A stretch of 64,000 nt of DNA from Arthrobacter cavernae (GCF_017368795.1 NZ_JAFNLL010000002.1:310001-374000); one strand, 5' to 3'. Positions 23,685-32,452 are shown, counted from the stretch's first letter. Notes: generated by a model from the letters alone, not told the origin. A program made the numbers and translations.

Positions 23685-25016
23685 TTAGACGAGCTGTTCC
23701 TCCTTCACGGTGACGTCCTCGGTGATCTCCATGGCCGGCGGCTTCTGCAGCTTGTAGGCCGCGTAGTAGCCGCCGCCGGCGATGGCCACCGTGATGAGCG
23801 GGGCGAGCTGGGCCAGGACCGGGGCGCCGGTCTGTTCGGTGAGGTAGATGCCCACGCCCGAGGCCGCCAGCCAGGCCACGGCGCCGGCGTTGAAGTTGGT
23901 GAGCCGTTCGCGCCGGATCTCCGGCACCTGGTTCTTGTTCTTGCGGGTCAGCGCGATGTAGACGAGTGCGATGGCCACCCACGCTGTGACGAAGACGCCC
24001 TGCCAGGCCAGTGCCTTGAGGAGGTAGGACAGCACATTGGTCAGCATCAGCAAGTAGGCGATGCCACCGGACACGATCACCCACACCCACCGCGGCAGGG
24101 CCAGGCGGAAGACACGGGTGGCGAAGGCGTCCAGGTTGGAGGATGCCAGGAAGTAGTTCGCCGTGTTGATGCGGGTCTGCGAGATGAAGATGACCAGCAC
24201 GCCGAAGATTCCAAGGGATGAGATGAACGCGTCCACCACCCCCGTTTCCGTCCCGGCCAGGCCCCAGGCGCTCATGATGTAGATGCCCACGAGGCCGTTG
24301 ACGCCGAAGGTGAACGCGTAGAAAACCCAGCCGAAGGTGATGCGGCCGTGGAACTTCTTGTCCTGCTTGCGGCCCATCCGGGCGTAGTCGAAGGTGTACA
24401 TCATCATGATCCAGACGCCCATGTAGATCAGGTAAGACGTGAGCCAGCCGGGGAGCGGTCCGTCAATGGTGCCCACCGGGAACTCGACCGGGACGCCGCG
24501 GATGGCCGTTGCCGCGACCACCACGGCCACCAGTCCGGCCAGGTACAGCGGCAGGAGCCAGCCGTTGAGCCTGTCCAGCCAGTTCTGCACGCCGCCGGCC
24601 ACGAGCGGGATGGCGTAAACCACCACGATGGCGTACCACATGGTCAGTTCGCCGCCGAAGAACTTCTGGAAGGCGACGGCGATGATGGAGCCTTCGAACA
24701 CCGCGTAGTAGATGGCGGTGGCGGCGAAGATGAGGGACGCGAGGGCCGAACCGACGATGCCGAACAGCGTACGGGACAGGAGCTCGACGGTGAGCCCGGT
24801 CCGCGCCGCGTAGCGGGACAAGATGAGATTGATGATGCCGTAGCTGGCGATGGTCAGAACCATGCCGATGATGGTGTTGACGGTGCCGACGGCGTTGGCC
24901 GAGGCCACGGCGACGTAAATCCAGAACATGGCCGAGAACAGGGCCCACCAGGCCATGCTCAGGGACCAGCGCGGAGCACGGCGTGCTTCCGGCATGACGT
25001 AATTTGCGTAGGACAA
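23685..25016 (-). CDS. NCS1-family permease (purine/cytosine/hydantoin type)
   Basis: A transporter of 443 residues with about 12 hydrophobic segments. Features of the NCS1/purine-cytosine-permease branch include WIYVAVASANAVGTVNTIIG in helix 1, ASLIFAATAIYYAVFEGSII, and MMMYTFDYARMGRKQDKKFH. TTG at 25016 has AGGGG five bases upstream; an ATG seven codons in has no ribosome site. It lies downstream of the second PucR regulator on the same strand and beside the 5-oxoprolinase cluster. NCS1 proteins carry purines, cytosine, allantoin and hydantoins, so a cyclic-lactam substrate such as 5-oxoproline is possible by inference. Confidence 0.82.
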   Translation of the reverse strand: MSYANYVMPEARRAPRWSLSMAWWALFSAMFWIYVAVASANAVGTVNTIIGMVLTIASYGIINLILSRYAARTGLTVELLSRTLFGIVGSALASLIFAATAIYYAVFEGSIIAVAFQKFFGGELTMWYAIVVVYAIPLVAGGVQNWLDRLNGWLLPLYLAGLVAVVVAATAIRGVPVEFPVGTIDGPLPGWLTSYLIYMGVWIMMMYTFDYARMGRKQDKKFHGRITFGWVFYAFTFGVNGLVGIYIMSAWGLAGTETGVVDAFISSLGIFGVLVIFISQTRINTANYFLASSNLDAFATRVFRLALPRWVWVIVSGGIAYLLMLTNVLSYLLKALAWQGVFVTAWVAIALVYIALTRKNKNQVPEIRRERLTNFNAGAVAWLAASGVGIYLTEQTGAPVLAQLAPLITVAIAGGGYYAAYKLQKPPAMEITEDVTVKEEQLV

Positions 25017-25174
25017 GGTAACCCCTAGGGTCAGGCGAAACGGAGAAGGGGGCCTGGATACCTGCCGCCTTGGCCCGGGGTTGCCGTGGCCTGGCGGGCG
25101 ACTTGGGCCCGTGAATCGAGACTAGTGACGCGAACCACAGGCCGATATCGGGAGTCTGCCCAAGACTGGGGCTA

Positions 25175-25190
25175 CTTGTTATGCAACTTG
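25175..25190. promoter_or_regulatory. Possible PucR-type site upstream of the NCS1 permease
   Basis: CTTGTTATGCAACTTG shares the TTGT...GCAAC spacing of the palindrome at 10572-10591 and lies about 160 bp upstream of the permease. It is one site only, found by eye. Confidence 0.25.
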
Positions 25191-25200
25191 CACATGTACC

Positions 25201-26646
25201 TCAGGCATGGGCGGCGACGATACTCACGGCCAGCAGGCACGTGGCACGGACCTCGCCGTCGGACAGGTCCAGCCCTAGGAGCTCTTCGATTTTCCGCACC
25301 CGGTAGCTCAGCGTGTTCCGGTGGATGAACAGCTCATCGCAGATCTCCCGCGAGTTCCCGCTGTGCCGCAGGTACGAGGCGAGCGTCTCGCGCAGGGCAC
25401 TGCCGCCGTCGGTGGCCAGCGGCGCCAGGAGGCGCTGGGACATGGCCACCAGGCCCGGGCTGGGCAGCCCCTGGACGATGCCGGCGAGATCGGCCAGTGG
25501 GGCACGGCGGACGCCGGGCCTGCCGACCTGCCGGCGGGCAAGCTGCAGGGCCAGCGGGAGTTCGTTCAGGGTGCTGGCCTCAGTGACCACCACGGACAGT
25601 TCCGGGGCGTCGGCGAAGAACCCCTTGACGGCGTCGAGCAGGCCTGTGGCTCCCCGCTGATGCTGCACCAACAAGGTGGTGAGCCCGGATTCCTCCATGA
25701 AGCGGACGGCTCCGAAGCCGGACTCAAGGCCCACCCGGGCACGCCAGGCAATGGCCCGCAGTTTCAGCGGTGGCATGTCCGCGGCGCCGCCGATCAGCAC
25801 GGAACCCCAGGTGTCCTCGGGGTCGAAGCCGGCTTCCACGGCGAAGCGGCGGAGCTGGGCCGGGGTCACGCCGCGGTCCTCGTACAGGGCCTCCATGAAC
25901 CGGGCCGCCTCCCGCGAGTGCAGGGGCGAGCGTGAACCGAGGGTGTAGCTGAGCTGCATGGCGATGACGGCGGCCACGGGACCCAGGATGGGCTGCAGCA
26001 CCACCGGGCTCTTGATGCCTTCGATCATGAGCCTGAAGCGGTGGGAGTCGCCGCTGGGAAGCCGGAGCGTGGTGCGGGCCGTTCCGCCGGCGGCGTCCCC
26101 GGCGCCGATGAGTTCGAAGCCGCTGTGGTCCACCACGCTGACGCGGGCGTGGACGGCGGCCGCCACGCGTTCCAAGACGGTGGCCAGGGAGCGTCCGTCC
26201 GCTGCAAGCCTGGTGCACTCGTCCGCCAGTTCCCAGCCGGTGCGCAGCTCCTCGTAGCGCTCGGTGGCGATGACGTGCTCCACGTGCCGCATGACCAGGA
26301 CGAAGGGGACCTCCGGGGGCAGTTCCAGCAGGGGCAGACCGTGCGACTCGCAGGCCTGGACGAGGCCTGCCGGCAGCTCGCGGTGCGCCGCACCGAGCCC
26401 GAAGGCCAGGCCCGCGACCGGCACGGCCATCAGCCGTTCCACATAGGCGTCCCAGATCCGGAAGTCCTTGACGTTCAGGCCCATGCCGTTGGTGAGCACC
26501 AGCGCATTGACGCTGAGGAACGGCGTGGGGTCCATGTGTTCGGTGGGCGCGCACCACGTGATGGGCCGCTCGAGGCGCCCCTCGCTGCCCGGAACACGCA
26601 GAGTGATCTTCAGGTCGGCGTCGTCGACCAGGTCTGAAATACGCAA
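25201..26646 (-). CDS. PucR-family transcriptional regulator
   Basis: A protein of 481 residues. The N-terminal PucR domain starts LRISDLVDDADLKITLRVPG and includes ERPITWCAPTEHMDPTPFL. A GAF-like centre follows (VHARVSVVDHSGFELIGAG). The C-terminal HTH_30 domain is LASYLRHSGNSREICDELFI, then HRNTLSYRVRKIEELLGLD. TTG at 26646 is chosen because GGAGG lies five bases before it and it gives the usual family N-terminus; a GTG 26 codons upstream is the alternative. It is divergent from pxpA and upstream of the permease, so it probably controls both. Confidence 0.85.
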   Translation of the reverse strand: MRISDLVDDADLKITLRVPGSEGRLERPITWCAPTEHMDPTPFLSVNALVLTNGMGLNVKDFRIWDAYVERLMAVPVAGLAFGLGAAHRELPAGLVQACESHGLPLLELPPEVPFVLVMRHVEHVIATERYEELRTGWELADECTRLAADGRSLATVLERVAAAVHARVSVVDHSGFELIGAGDAAGGTARTTLRLPSGDSHRFRLMIEGIKSPVVLQPILGPVAAVIAMQLSYTLGSRSPLHSREAARFMEALYEDRGVTPAQLRRFAVEAGFDPEDTWGSVLIGGAADMPPLKLRAIAWRARVGLESGFGAVRFMEESGLTTLLVQHQRGATGLLDAVKGFFADAPELSVVVTEASTLNELPLALQLARRQVGRPGVRRAPLADLAGIVQGLPSPGLVAMSQRLLAPLATDGGSALRETLASYLRHSGNSREICDELFIHRNTLSYRVRKIEELLGLDLSDGEVRATCLLAVSIVAAHA

Positions 26647-26717
26647 GAGTGCCTCCAGTAGCCGCGGAAGCCCGCAGGTAGTGCAGACATCATAATCCCG
26701 ATCCGCAGATTCAGCAC

Positions 26718-26755
26718 TGTGCACAATATCGCCGCGGGCCGCGCTTGGATAGCGT
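26718..26755 (+). promoter_or_regulatory. pxpA promoter region with palindrome
   Basis: TAGCGT at 26750-26755 is seven bases before the pxpA ATG, which suggests a leaderless start. The perfect palindrome TGTGCACA (26718-26725) lies where a -35 box would be and shares the GCACAA half with the PucR-linked site near 10572. Confidence 0.4.
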
Positions 26756-26762
26756 TGCCCCC

Positions 26763-27527
26763 ATGCAAACGAATGTGACCCCCGGCACTTCCGGCTTAGG
26801 ACTCCCGACGTCCGTGCTGTTGAACTCGGACATGGGTGAAGGCCTGGGCCTTCACGAATTCGGCAACGACGAAGAGCTCATGCGCATCATCGACGTCGCC
26901 AACGTTGCCTGCGGCTACCACGCCGGCGACCCCGATGTCATGAACCGGACCGTGGCCCTGGCCGCGGAGAACGGGGTGGCCGTCGGCGCCCACCCCGGGC
27001 TGCCGGATCCCGTTGGCTTCGGCCGCCGCCGGATGGCCCTGCGTCCGGAGGAAGTCGAATCGATCATCCTCTACCAGACCGGCGCGCTGACAGCGTTCCT
27101 CGGCAAGCACGGCCTGGCACTGAACCACATCAAGCCCCACGGCGCGCTCTACGGCATGCTGGCCGGCGATGAGGAACTCATGCAGGCCGCCGCCGGGACC
27201 GCCAAGCAGTTCGGCGTCCCGTTCTTCGGCCTGGCCGGGACGGCCCACGAAACCGTCTGCCGGGCCATGGGCGTCGAGTTCATCCCGGAGCTCTACGTGG
27301 ATCTCAACTACGGCCCCGCCGGCGAGCTGCTGATCCAGCGCCGGCCCGCACCCACGGACCCCGAAGCTGCCGCCGACCGCGTCAGCAGGGCCCTCTCCGG
27401 AAAGCCGGTCCTCGCCGTCGACGGCACGGAACTGGACATCACATTCCGCAGCATCTGCGTCCACTCGGACGCACCCAACTCGGTGGCCGTTGCCTCGGCA
27501 GTGCGCGCCGTCCTCAACTCACGCTGA
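26763..27527 (+). CDS. pxpA: 5-oxoprolinase subunit A (LamB/YcsF family)
   Basis: A 254-residue cytosolic protein that, with PxpB and PxpC, hydrolyses 5-oxoproline to glutamate using ATP. Family signatures are VLLNSDMGEGLGLHEFGNDE, VANVACGYHAGDPDVMNRTV, GVAVGAHPGLPDPVGFGRR, LNHIKPHGALYGMLAGDEEL and the late RSICVHSDAPNSV. An N-terminal tail of about 15 residues precedes the conserved start. It is first in a five-gene operon with a biotin carrier, a biotin carboxylase, pxpB and pxpC. Confidence 0.93.
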   Translation: MQTNVTPGTSGLGLPTSVLLNSDMGEGLGLHEFGNDEELMRIIDVANVACGYHAGDPDVMNRTVALAAENGVAVGAHPGLPDPVGFGRRRMALRPEEVESIILYQTGALTAFLGKHGLALNHIKPHGALYGMLAGDEELMQAAAGTAKQFGVPFFGLAGTAHETVCRAMGVEFIPELYVDLNYGPAGELLIQRRPAPTDPEAAADRVSRALSGKPVLAVDGTELDITFRSICVHSDAPNSVAVASAVRAVLNSR

Positions 27528-27593
27528 GCCGCTCCGGCTTCAGCTTCCCCCCGCACAAACCACCCCACCAAGCCACCTGAAAGCGAGAATCTC

Positions 27594-27833
27594 ATGGGAA
27601 CCATCGTCTCCCCGCTCCCCGGAATCTTCTACCGCAAGCCGGGCCCGGGCAAGCCGCCGTTCGTCAATGAAGGCGACACGATCGAGGTCGGCCAGACCCT
27701 CGGCGTCGTGGAAATCATGAAGCAGTTCACCGAAATCCAGTCCGATGTGGCCGGGATCCTCGAATCCTTCGAGGTCGCCGAAGGCGACATGGTCAACCCG
27801 GGCGACACAATCGTCGTCGTACGCGAAAGCTAA
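27594..27833 (+). CDS. Biotin carboxyl carrier (biotinyl domain) protein
   Basis: A 79-residue single biotinyl domain. VVEIMKQFTEI places the biotinylated lysine at Lys43, in an E-I-M-K variant of the usual E-A/S-M-K, and the second half is the matching hairpin (GILESFEVAEGDMVNPGDTI). It would carry carboxybiotin between the biotin carboxylase encoded next and a carboxyltransferase. The full-length AccB N-terminal region is absent. The gene lies between pxpA and the carboxylase, with gaps of 66 and 10 bases. Confidence 0.88.
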   Translation: MGTIVSPLPGIFYRKPGPGKPPFVNEGDTIEVGQTLGVVEIMKQFTEIQSDVAGILESFEVAEGDMVNPGDTIVVVRES

Positions 27834-27843
27834 GGCCACCCCC

Positions 27844-29196
27844 ATGAAAAAGCTCCTCATTGCCAACCGCGGCGAGATCGCCGTCCGCATCGCCCGCACC
27901 GCCCGCCAGATGGGCATCGAAACGGTCCTGGTGGTCAGCGAACCCGACGCCGCGTCCCTGGCCGCCCGGACGGCAGACCATTTCGTGGTGGTGGGCCCCG
28001 CGCCCGCCCCCGCCAGCTACCTCAACCAGGACGCCATCATCGCCGCCGCCCTGGAAAGCGGCTGCGACGCCGTCCACCCCGGCTACGGATTCCTCTCCGA
28101 GAACGCCGCCTTCGCCCGCAAAGTCGCGGACGCCGGGCTGATCTGGGTGGGCCCGGACGCGGACGCCATCGAAATGATGGGCAACAAGTCCATGGCCCGG
28201 GAATCCGCCCGGAAGGCCGGCGTGCCGGTGCTGCGCGGATCCGACGGTCCGCTGGACCCGGAGGCCGACGCCGTCGCGATCGCCCGTGACATCGGCTACC
28301 CCCTGGTGGTCAAGGCCTCCGCCGGCGGCGGCGGCCGCGGCATCCGCTTCGTGCACAGCGAAGACGAGCTGCTGGACACCATCGAGATGGCCCGCGGCGA
28401 AGCGGCCTCCGTGTTCGGTGACCCCACCGTGTACCTGGAACGGTTCGTGCAGCTCGCCCGCCACGTGGAGGTGCAGGTCCTCGGCGACGGCACCCAATTC
28501 ATCCATCTCGGCGACCGCGACTGCTCCATGCAGCGCCGCTCGCAGAAAGTCATCGAGGAAGCCCCCGCCCCGGACCTGCCCGACGCCGTCCGGCAGACCA
28601 TCCGGGAATCCTCCGTGGAGCTCGCCCGGCTGTGCGGTTACAGCGGAGCGGGAACGGTCGAGTTCCTGTACGACCCCATCAACCAGGAAGCCGCATTCAT
28701 CGAAATGAACACGCGCATCCAGGTGGAGCACCCCATCACCGAGCAGATCACCGGCGTCGACCTGGTCCGGGAGCAGCTCCTCATCGCGGGCACCGGCTCC
28801 ATGTCCCTGACGCAGGACGACGTCCGCTTCACCGGGCACGCCATCGAATGCCGCATCAACGCCGAGGATCCGGACAACAACTTCTTCCCGAGCCCCGGGC
28901 TGGTGAAGGCCATGGAATGGCCCTCCGCTGCAGGCATCCGCGTGGACAGCGGCGTGGAGGCAGGCTCCGTGGTCAGCCCGTACTACGACTCGATGCTCGC
29001 CAAGCTGATCGTCCACGCCGCCGACCGGGACTCCGCCATCGCCGCAACGCTGGCGGCCCTGGAAGAAACCCGGATCGAAGGCGTCAAGACCACCATCCCC
29101 GTCCACACGATGCTGCTGTCCCGCCCCGAATTCGCGGCAGTCAGCCACCACTCCAAGTTCATCGAAACCGCAGCTGATCTCATGGAGGCGAAATGA
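27844..29196 (+). CDS. accC: Biotin carboxylase subunit (AccC-like)
   Basis: A 450-residue ATP-grasp enzyme that carboxylates the biotin on the carrier encoded upstream. It has the N-domain start KKLLIANRGEIAVRIARTAR, the lid loop ASAGGGGRGIRFV, catalytic VTGVDLVREQ-type sequence (EHPITEQITGVDLVREQLLI), and the Biotin_carb_C end. The length is that of stand-alone AccC, with no fused carrier. The ATG at 27844 gives the standard N-terminus. The gene overlaps pxpB by four bases (ATGA), so it is part of the oxoprolinase operon rather than a housekeeping AccC. Confidence 0.92.
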   Translation: MKKLLIANRGEIAVRIARTARQMGIETVLVVSEPDAASLAARTADHFVVVGPAPAPASYLNQDAIIAAALESGCDAVHPGYGFLSENAAFARKVADAGLIWVGPDADAIEMMGNKSMARESARKAGVPVLRGSDGPLDPEADAVAIARDIGYPLVVKASAGGGGRGIRFVHSEDELLDTIEMARGEAASVFGDPTVYLERFVQLARHVEVQVLGDGTQFIHLGDRDCSMQRRSQKVIEEAPAPDLPDAVRQTIRESSVELARLCGYSGAGTVEFLYDPINQEAAFIEMNTRIQVEHPITEQITGVDLVREQLLIAGTGSMSLTQDDVRFTGHAIECRINAEDPDNNFFPSPGLVKAMEWPSAAGIRVDSGVEAGSVVSPYYDSMLAKLIVHAADRDSAIAATLAALEETRIEGVKTTIPVHTMLLSRPEFAAVSHHSKFIETAADLMEAK

Positions 29197-30098
29197 CCAG
29201 CCCAAGCCCGGCCCTGCAGGAAGCCCGCTACACCTGGGGCGGCGACGAATTCCTGTTCGTGGAAGTCGCCGAGGGCATGAGCCTCGCCGCCAACTTCAAG
29301 GTCATGTCCCTGGCGAAGAACCTCGCCGACGCCGGCCTCGACGGCATCGTGGACATCTGCCCCGCCAACGCCTCGCTGCTGGTGCGCTTCGACCCCGACG
29401 TGCTGCCGCCGTCGAGCCTTGAATCCACCGTCCGCGACATCGAACGCGAGCTGATCCACGACGGCGAGCTCTCGCTCGGGACCCGGATCATCGAAGTCCC
29501 GGTCTGGTACGACGATCCGTTCACCGCCGAGGTGGCCCAGCGCTTCCGCGAAGGCTTCCACCAGGAGCCCGAAGGCACGGACCTTGACTACGCCGCCAAG
29601 GTCAACAACCTCAAGGACACAGCAGAATTCATCCAGCGCCACCACGAACAGCCCTGGCTGGTGTCCATGGTGGGCTTCGTGGCCGGCCTGCCGTTCCTGT
29701 TCCAGCTGGTGGACCAGGACAAGCAGCTCCAGGTCCCCAAGTACCTGAGCCCGCGCACCGATACGCCCAAACTCACGGTGGGTCACGGCGGATGCTTCGC
29801 CGCGATCTACTCCGTGCGCGGTGCCGGCGGCTACCAGATGTTCGGCGTGGCAGCCGCTCCGATCTACGACCCCGCGCAGTCCCTGGCCGACTTCAAGGAC
29901 TTCATGGTGTTCTTCCGCCCCGGCGACATCGTCAAGTTCAAGCCCGTGTCCGAGGCCGAGTACAACGCCATCCAGGCACAGGTGGAGGACGGCAGCTACC
30001 GCTACCGGCAGGTCCCGGTGACGTTCGAGCTGTCCAAAGCCCTGGCAGACCCGGAAGGCTACAACCAGCAACTCATGGAGGCCCTCAATGTCATTTGA
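29193..30098 (+). CDS. pxpB: 5-oxoprolinase subunit B (carboxyltransferase domain subunit 1, KipI family)
   Basis: A protein of 301 residues of the AHS1/KipI family. Characteristic parts are EEYNNLKDTAEFIQRHHE-like sequence (seen as AKVNNLKDTAEFIQRHHEQ), VSMVGFVAGLPFLFQLVDQD, TVGHGGCFAAIYSVRGAGGY and FKDFMVFFRPGDIVKFKPV. In E. coli the homologue forms a complex with PxpC. The N-terminus is longer than in the short KipI proteins. It overlaps both neighbours (4 and 11 bases), which indicates tight coupling. Confidence 0.9.
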   Translation: MTSPSPALQEARYTWGGDEFLFVEVAEGMSLAANFKVMSLAKNLADAGLDGIVDICPANASLLVRFDPDVLPPSSLESTVRDIERELIHDGELSLGTRIIEVPVWYDDPFTAEVAQRFREGFHQEPEGTDLDYAAKVNNLKDTAEFIQRHHEQPWLVSMVGFVAGLPFLFQLVDQDKQLQVPKYLSPRTDTPKLTVGHGGCFAAIYSVRGAGGYQMFGVAAAPIYDPAQSLADFKDFMVFFRPGDIVKFKPVSEAEYNAIQAQVEDGSYRYRQVPVTFELSKALADPEGYNQQLMEALNVI

Positions 30099-31095
30099 GA
30101 TCAAGAACCCGGGCCTGGCCACCACGGTCCAGGACCAGGGACGCACCGGCCACTACAACGTGGGCATCCCGCAGAGCGGCTCCATGGACCAGTACTCCGC
30201 CGAGCTCGGCAACGCTCTGGTGGGCAACGGTCCCGGCGACGCGGTTCTCGAGTGCACCTATCTTGGCCCGGTCCTCGTCACCGACGCCGACGCGGCCGTC
30301 GCGGTTACCGGGGCACCCGTGGAGGTCAAGGTCAACGGGGAAACGCGGCCGCAGTGGACCCGGCTGCAGCTGAAGGCTGGCGACGAACTCAGCTTCGGCA
30401 CCATCCAGGGCGGCACCCGCTACTACATCGCCGTCCAGGGCGGCATCGACGTCCCCGAGGTTTTGGGCAGCCGCTCGACTTACCTGCTGGGTGCCATCGG
30501 CGGCTTCCAGGGCCGCAAGCTCGCGGCCGGGGACGTGGTCCCGGTGGGCGGTGCGGGTGCCGGGGGCGCCGCCGTCGGGCAGGGAAGCGGACTGCCCGAA
30601 GTCGATACGGTCCCGGAGGAATTCCGCCCGGTGTTCGCGAAGGAACAGTCCGTCCGGATCGTCTTGGGCCTGTACGACCACCGCCTCACCGACGCCGGGC
30701 GGGAAAGCCTCCTGACCGGCGAGTGGAAAGTGACTCCGGTGGCCGACCGGATGGGCCTGCGCTACTCCGGCCCGGGCGTGGAATGGAAGGAACGGGAACA
30801 GCCGTTCGGCGCCGGTTCGGACCCCTCCAATATCGTGGATGCCGGCTACGCGGTGGGCTCCATCCAGATCCCCGGCGGCACGCAGCCCATCATCCTGCAC
30901 CGCGATGCCGTGTCCGGCGGCGGCTACGCCATGGTGGGCACCGTCATCAGCGCCGACATGGACCTGGTGGCCCGGGCAGCTCCCGGAACCACGACGCACT
31001 TCGTGGCCGTCAGCCAAGACGAGGCCCTGGTGGCCCGCAAGGAACTGGCCGAACTCAAGACCAAGGCGTGGGAGGCCTTGGGCGCGAGGCGGTGA
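30088..31095 (+). CDS. pxpC: 5-oxoprolinase subunit C (carboxyltransferase domain subunit 2, KipA family)
   Basis: A protein of 335 residues of the AHS2/KipA family: the start has TTVQDQGRTGHYNVGIPQSGSMDQ-like sequence, and later segments include YYIAVQGGIDVPEVLGSRST, MGLRYSGPGVEW, SIQIPGGTQPIILHRDAVS and GGYAMVGTVISADMDLVARA. Together with PxpB it forms the second half-reaction of 5-oxoproline hydrolysis. It is last in the operon and is followed 24 bases later by a strong terminator. Confidence 0.92.
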   Translation: MSFEIKNPGLATTVQDQGRTGHYNVGIPQSGSMDQYSAELGNALVGNGPGDAVLECTYLGPVLVTDADAAVAVTGAPVEVKVNGETRPQWTRLQLKAGDELSFGTIQGGTRYYIAVQGGIDVPEVLGSRSTYLLGAIGGFQGRKLAAGDVVPVGGAGAGGAAVGQGSGLPEVDTVPEEFRPVFAKEQSVRIVLGLYDHRLTDAGRESLLTGEWKVTPVADRMGLRYSGPGVEWKEREQPFGAGSDPSNIVDAGYAVGSIQIPGGTQPIILHRDAVSGGGYAMVGTVISADMDLVARAAPGTTTHFVAVSQDEALVARKELAELKTKAWEALGARR

Positions 31096-31119
31096 CTCGC
31101 TGAGTCGGTGAGGCCAGGC

Positions 31120-31156
31120 AAAGGTGTGGGGCACGGATCCGTGCTCCACACCTTTT
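31120..31156 (+). terminator. Terminator after the pxp operon
   Basis: AAAGGTGTGG (31120-31129) pairs with CCACACCTTT (31146-31155), and the inner GCACGG pairs with CCGTGC, with one G-U at the junction. TTTTCCC follows. This is a classical intrinsic terminator, 24 bases after the pxpC stop. Confidence 0.85.
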
Positions 31157-31287
31157 CCCGTGAGACGGCGGAGGTTCAGGCGGTCAGCTGGCGCAGCGGT
31201 CAGCGGGGTTGGGGAAGACCTTGGATTTCTAGCACATCATTGAGACGACTCGCAGCTTCTGGGACGCTCCATCCTGCTCGGGAAGGC

Positions 31288-31490
31288 CTACTGGTAATGG
31301 CCGTTATTCAAGTGGTCTGTATTGGTGCGGTGCCTGGGTCCTGGCGGTTGGTTGAGTCGTGGTCGCCTGGGTGCGTAGCCGGCCCAGAGCGATCCGGCCT
31401 CGGCGGCGACCCTGGTGGTGCTGGTGTGGTGGTAGCCCAGTGCCTGGGCGAGGACGGGTGCCGGGGCCTGGAGTTCGGTGCGGTCGGCCT
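31288..31490 (-). pseudogene. C-terminal remnant of a site-specific integrase-like protein
   Basis: The antisense frame reads [20 protein letters not shown] then [23 protein letters not shown], which resembles the C-terminal end of actinobacterial phage/transposon tyrosine-recombinase proteins ('APAPVxADxLG-HHxxTxxRxAxxAGxxWxxYA'). There is no N-terminal part or start. It joins a merB remnant on the other strand at about 31490. Identification is from memory of the motif. Confidence 0.4.
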
Positions 31491-31696
31491 TCTGCAACCA
31501 GGTCCTCTTCTTCGCCTCAGCCGAGGCCGCACAGCCCTGGCTCGACACCCACCCGGGCGGTTCCGTCGTTCCCGTCGCCGAAGCCTACCGCCTCGGCACG
31601 GCCATGACCGAGGCCCTGCTCGATGAAACCCTGCCCGCACAACCCGCCGCACCCGGGATGGGTGCAGGGGCCGAGGGGCATCGCGCGGAAAAGTAG
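31487..31696 (+). pseudogene. merB: C-terminal remnant of organomercurial lyase (merB)
   Basis: The frame reads [20 protein letters not shown] then [20 protein letters not shown], closely following the MerB C-terminal pattern (FFxS-x-EAA-x-W-x-x-x-HP... V-x-EA-x-x-LG). Only about 65 of roughly 210 residues remain and there is no start. MerB would cleave the carbon-mercury bond. No other mer gene is in the window, so this looks like scrap of a lost mercury-resistance module. Confidence 0.55.
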
Positions 31697-31818
31697 CGCC
31701 AAGGCTGTGGAGCAGTGTCGGGTAACGATCGTTATTGGACACTCGCTGGTGCATCCGGTGATGGTCATTGGGTCGTTGCCCGTCCGGGTGTTACCGCGAT
31801 TTTCGGCACCGTCGCACA

Positions 31819-31824
31819 TAGATT
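31819..31824 (+). promoter_or_regulatory. -10 box of the methyltransferase gene (leaderless)
   Basis: TAGATT ends six bases before the ATG at 31831, so transcription would start at or next to the start codon. No ribosome site is present and no clear -35 box was found. Confidence 0.4.
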
Positions 31825-31830
31825 GTTGAC

Positions 31831-32436
31831 ATGTCCGCTGAGAACGTAAGAACCGCCTATGCGGCTAAAGCCCACGAATACTCGACGAGGTTCGGGTCCA
31901 TCGATGATGTGCACGCCGCCGACCAAGAACTGGTCCGGGAGTGGGCGCAGAACCTCAAGGGAACAGCCATCGACGCAGGGTGCGGTCCCGGGCAATGGAC
32001 GAACTTCATTCAGTCATTGGGTGTCTCTGTCGAGGGCGTCGACCTCGTCCCTGAGTTCGTCGACGTGGCACGAGGGCTGTACCCTGGCGTCGCATTCCGG
32101 GTCGGTTACCTCGAGAAGCTGGAGGTTCCCGGCCGCTCGGTTGCGGGTATTCTCGCGTGGTACTCCGTGATCCACACGCCGCCATATGAGATCCACCGCG
32201 TACTGGCCGAGTTCGCGCGGTGCATCGCGCCAGGTGGCAGCCTCTTGCTGGGCTTCTTCGAAGGGCATGCCATAGAGGCGTTTCCTCATGCCGTGACACC
32301 CGCTTACCAATGGCCGGTCGATGAGATGACTCGCCTCCTCTCAAACACTGGGTTTACCGTCGTTGAGAAACACACTAGAGTCGACCCCGGCACGCGCACC
32401 CATGCCGCCATCATTGCGCACCGTATCGAGTACTGA
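31831..32436 (+). CDS. Class I SAM-dependent methyltransferase
   Basis: A protein of 201 residues with the Rossmann methyltransferase fold: AIDAGCGPGQWTNFI (SAM-binding glycine loop), VEGVDLVPEFVDVARGLYP (acidic loop), GILAWYSVIHTPPYEIHRVL (motif around the active site), and APGGSLLLGFFEG. The substrate is unknown. It is an intact gene within an otherwise decayed stretch, and its DNA is a little less GC-rich than the neighbours, which fits acquisition. Confidence 0.85.
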   Translation: MSAENVRTAYAAKAHEYSTRFGSIDDVHAADQELVREWAQNLKGTAIDAGCGPGQWTNFIQSLGVSVEGVDLVPEFVDVARGLYPGVAFRVGYLEKLEVPGRSVAGILAWYSVIHTPPYEIHRVLAEFARCIAPGGSLLLGFFEGHAIEAFPHAVTPAYQWPVDEMTRLLSNTGFTVVEKHTRVDPGTRTHAAIIAHRIEY

Positions 32437-32452
32437 GGCTTCGTCGGCTCAA

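Larger units (their letters stand above)
31096..31830. other. Gene-poor stretch with recombinase and merB remnants
   Basis: These 735 bases hold a terminator, two gene remnants meeting near 31490, and the 12-bp palindrome TAACGATCGTTA at 31723-31734. No intact gene was found. AATGGCCGTTATT near 31297 resembles the palindrome's right half. The mixture suggests an old integration site that has lost its cargo. Confidence 0.5.

Noticed and set aside
27793..29205. Long antisense frame over the biotin carboxylase gene
   Set aside because: It mirrors a well-supported gene with all AccC motifs. High-GC wobble positions keep such antisense frames open.
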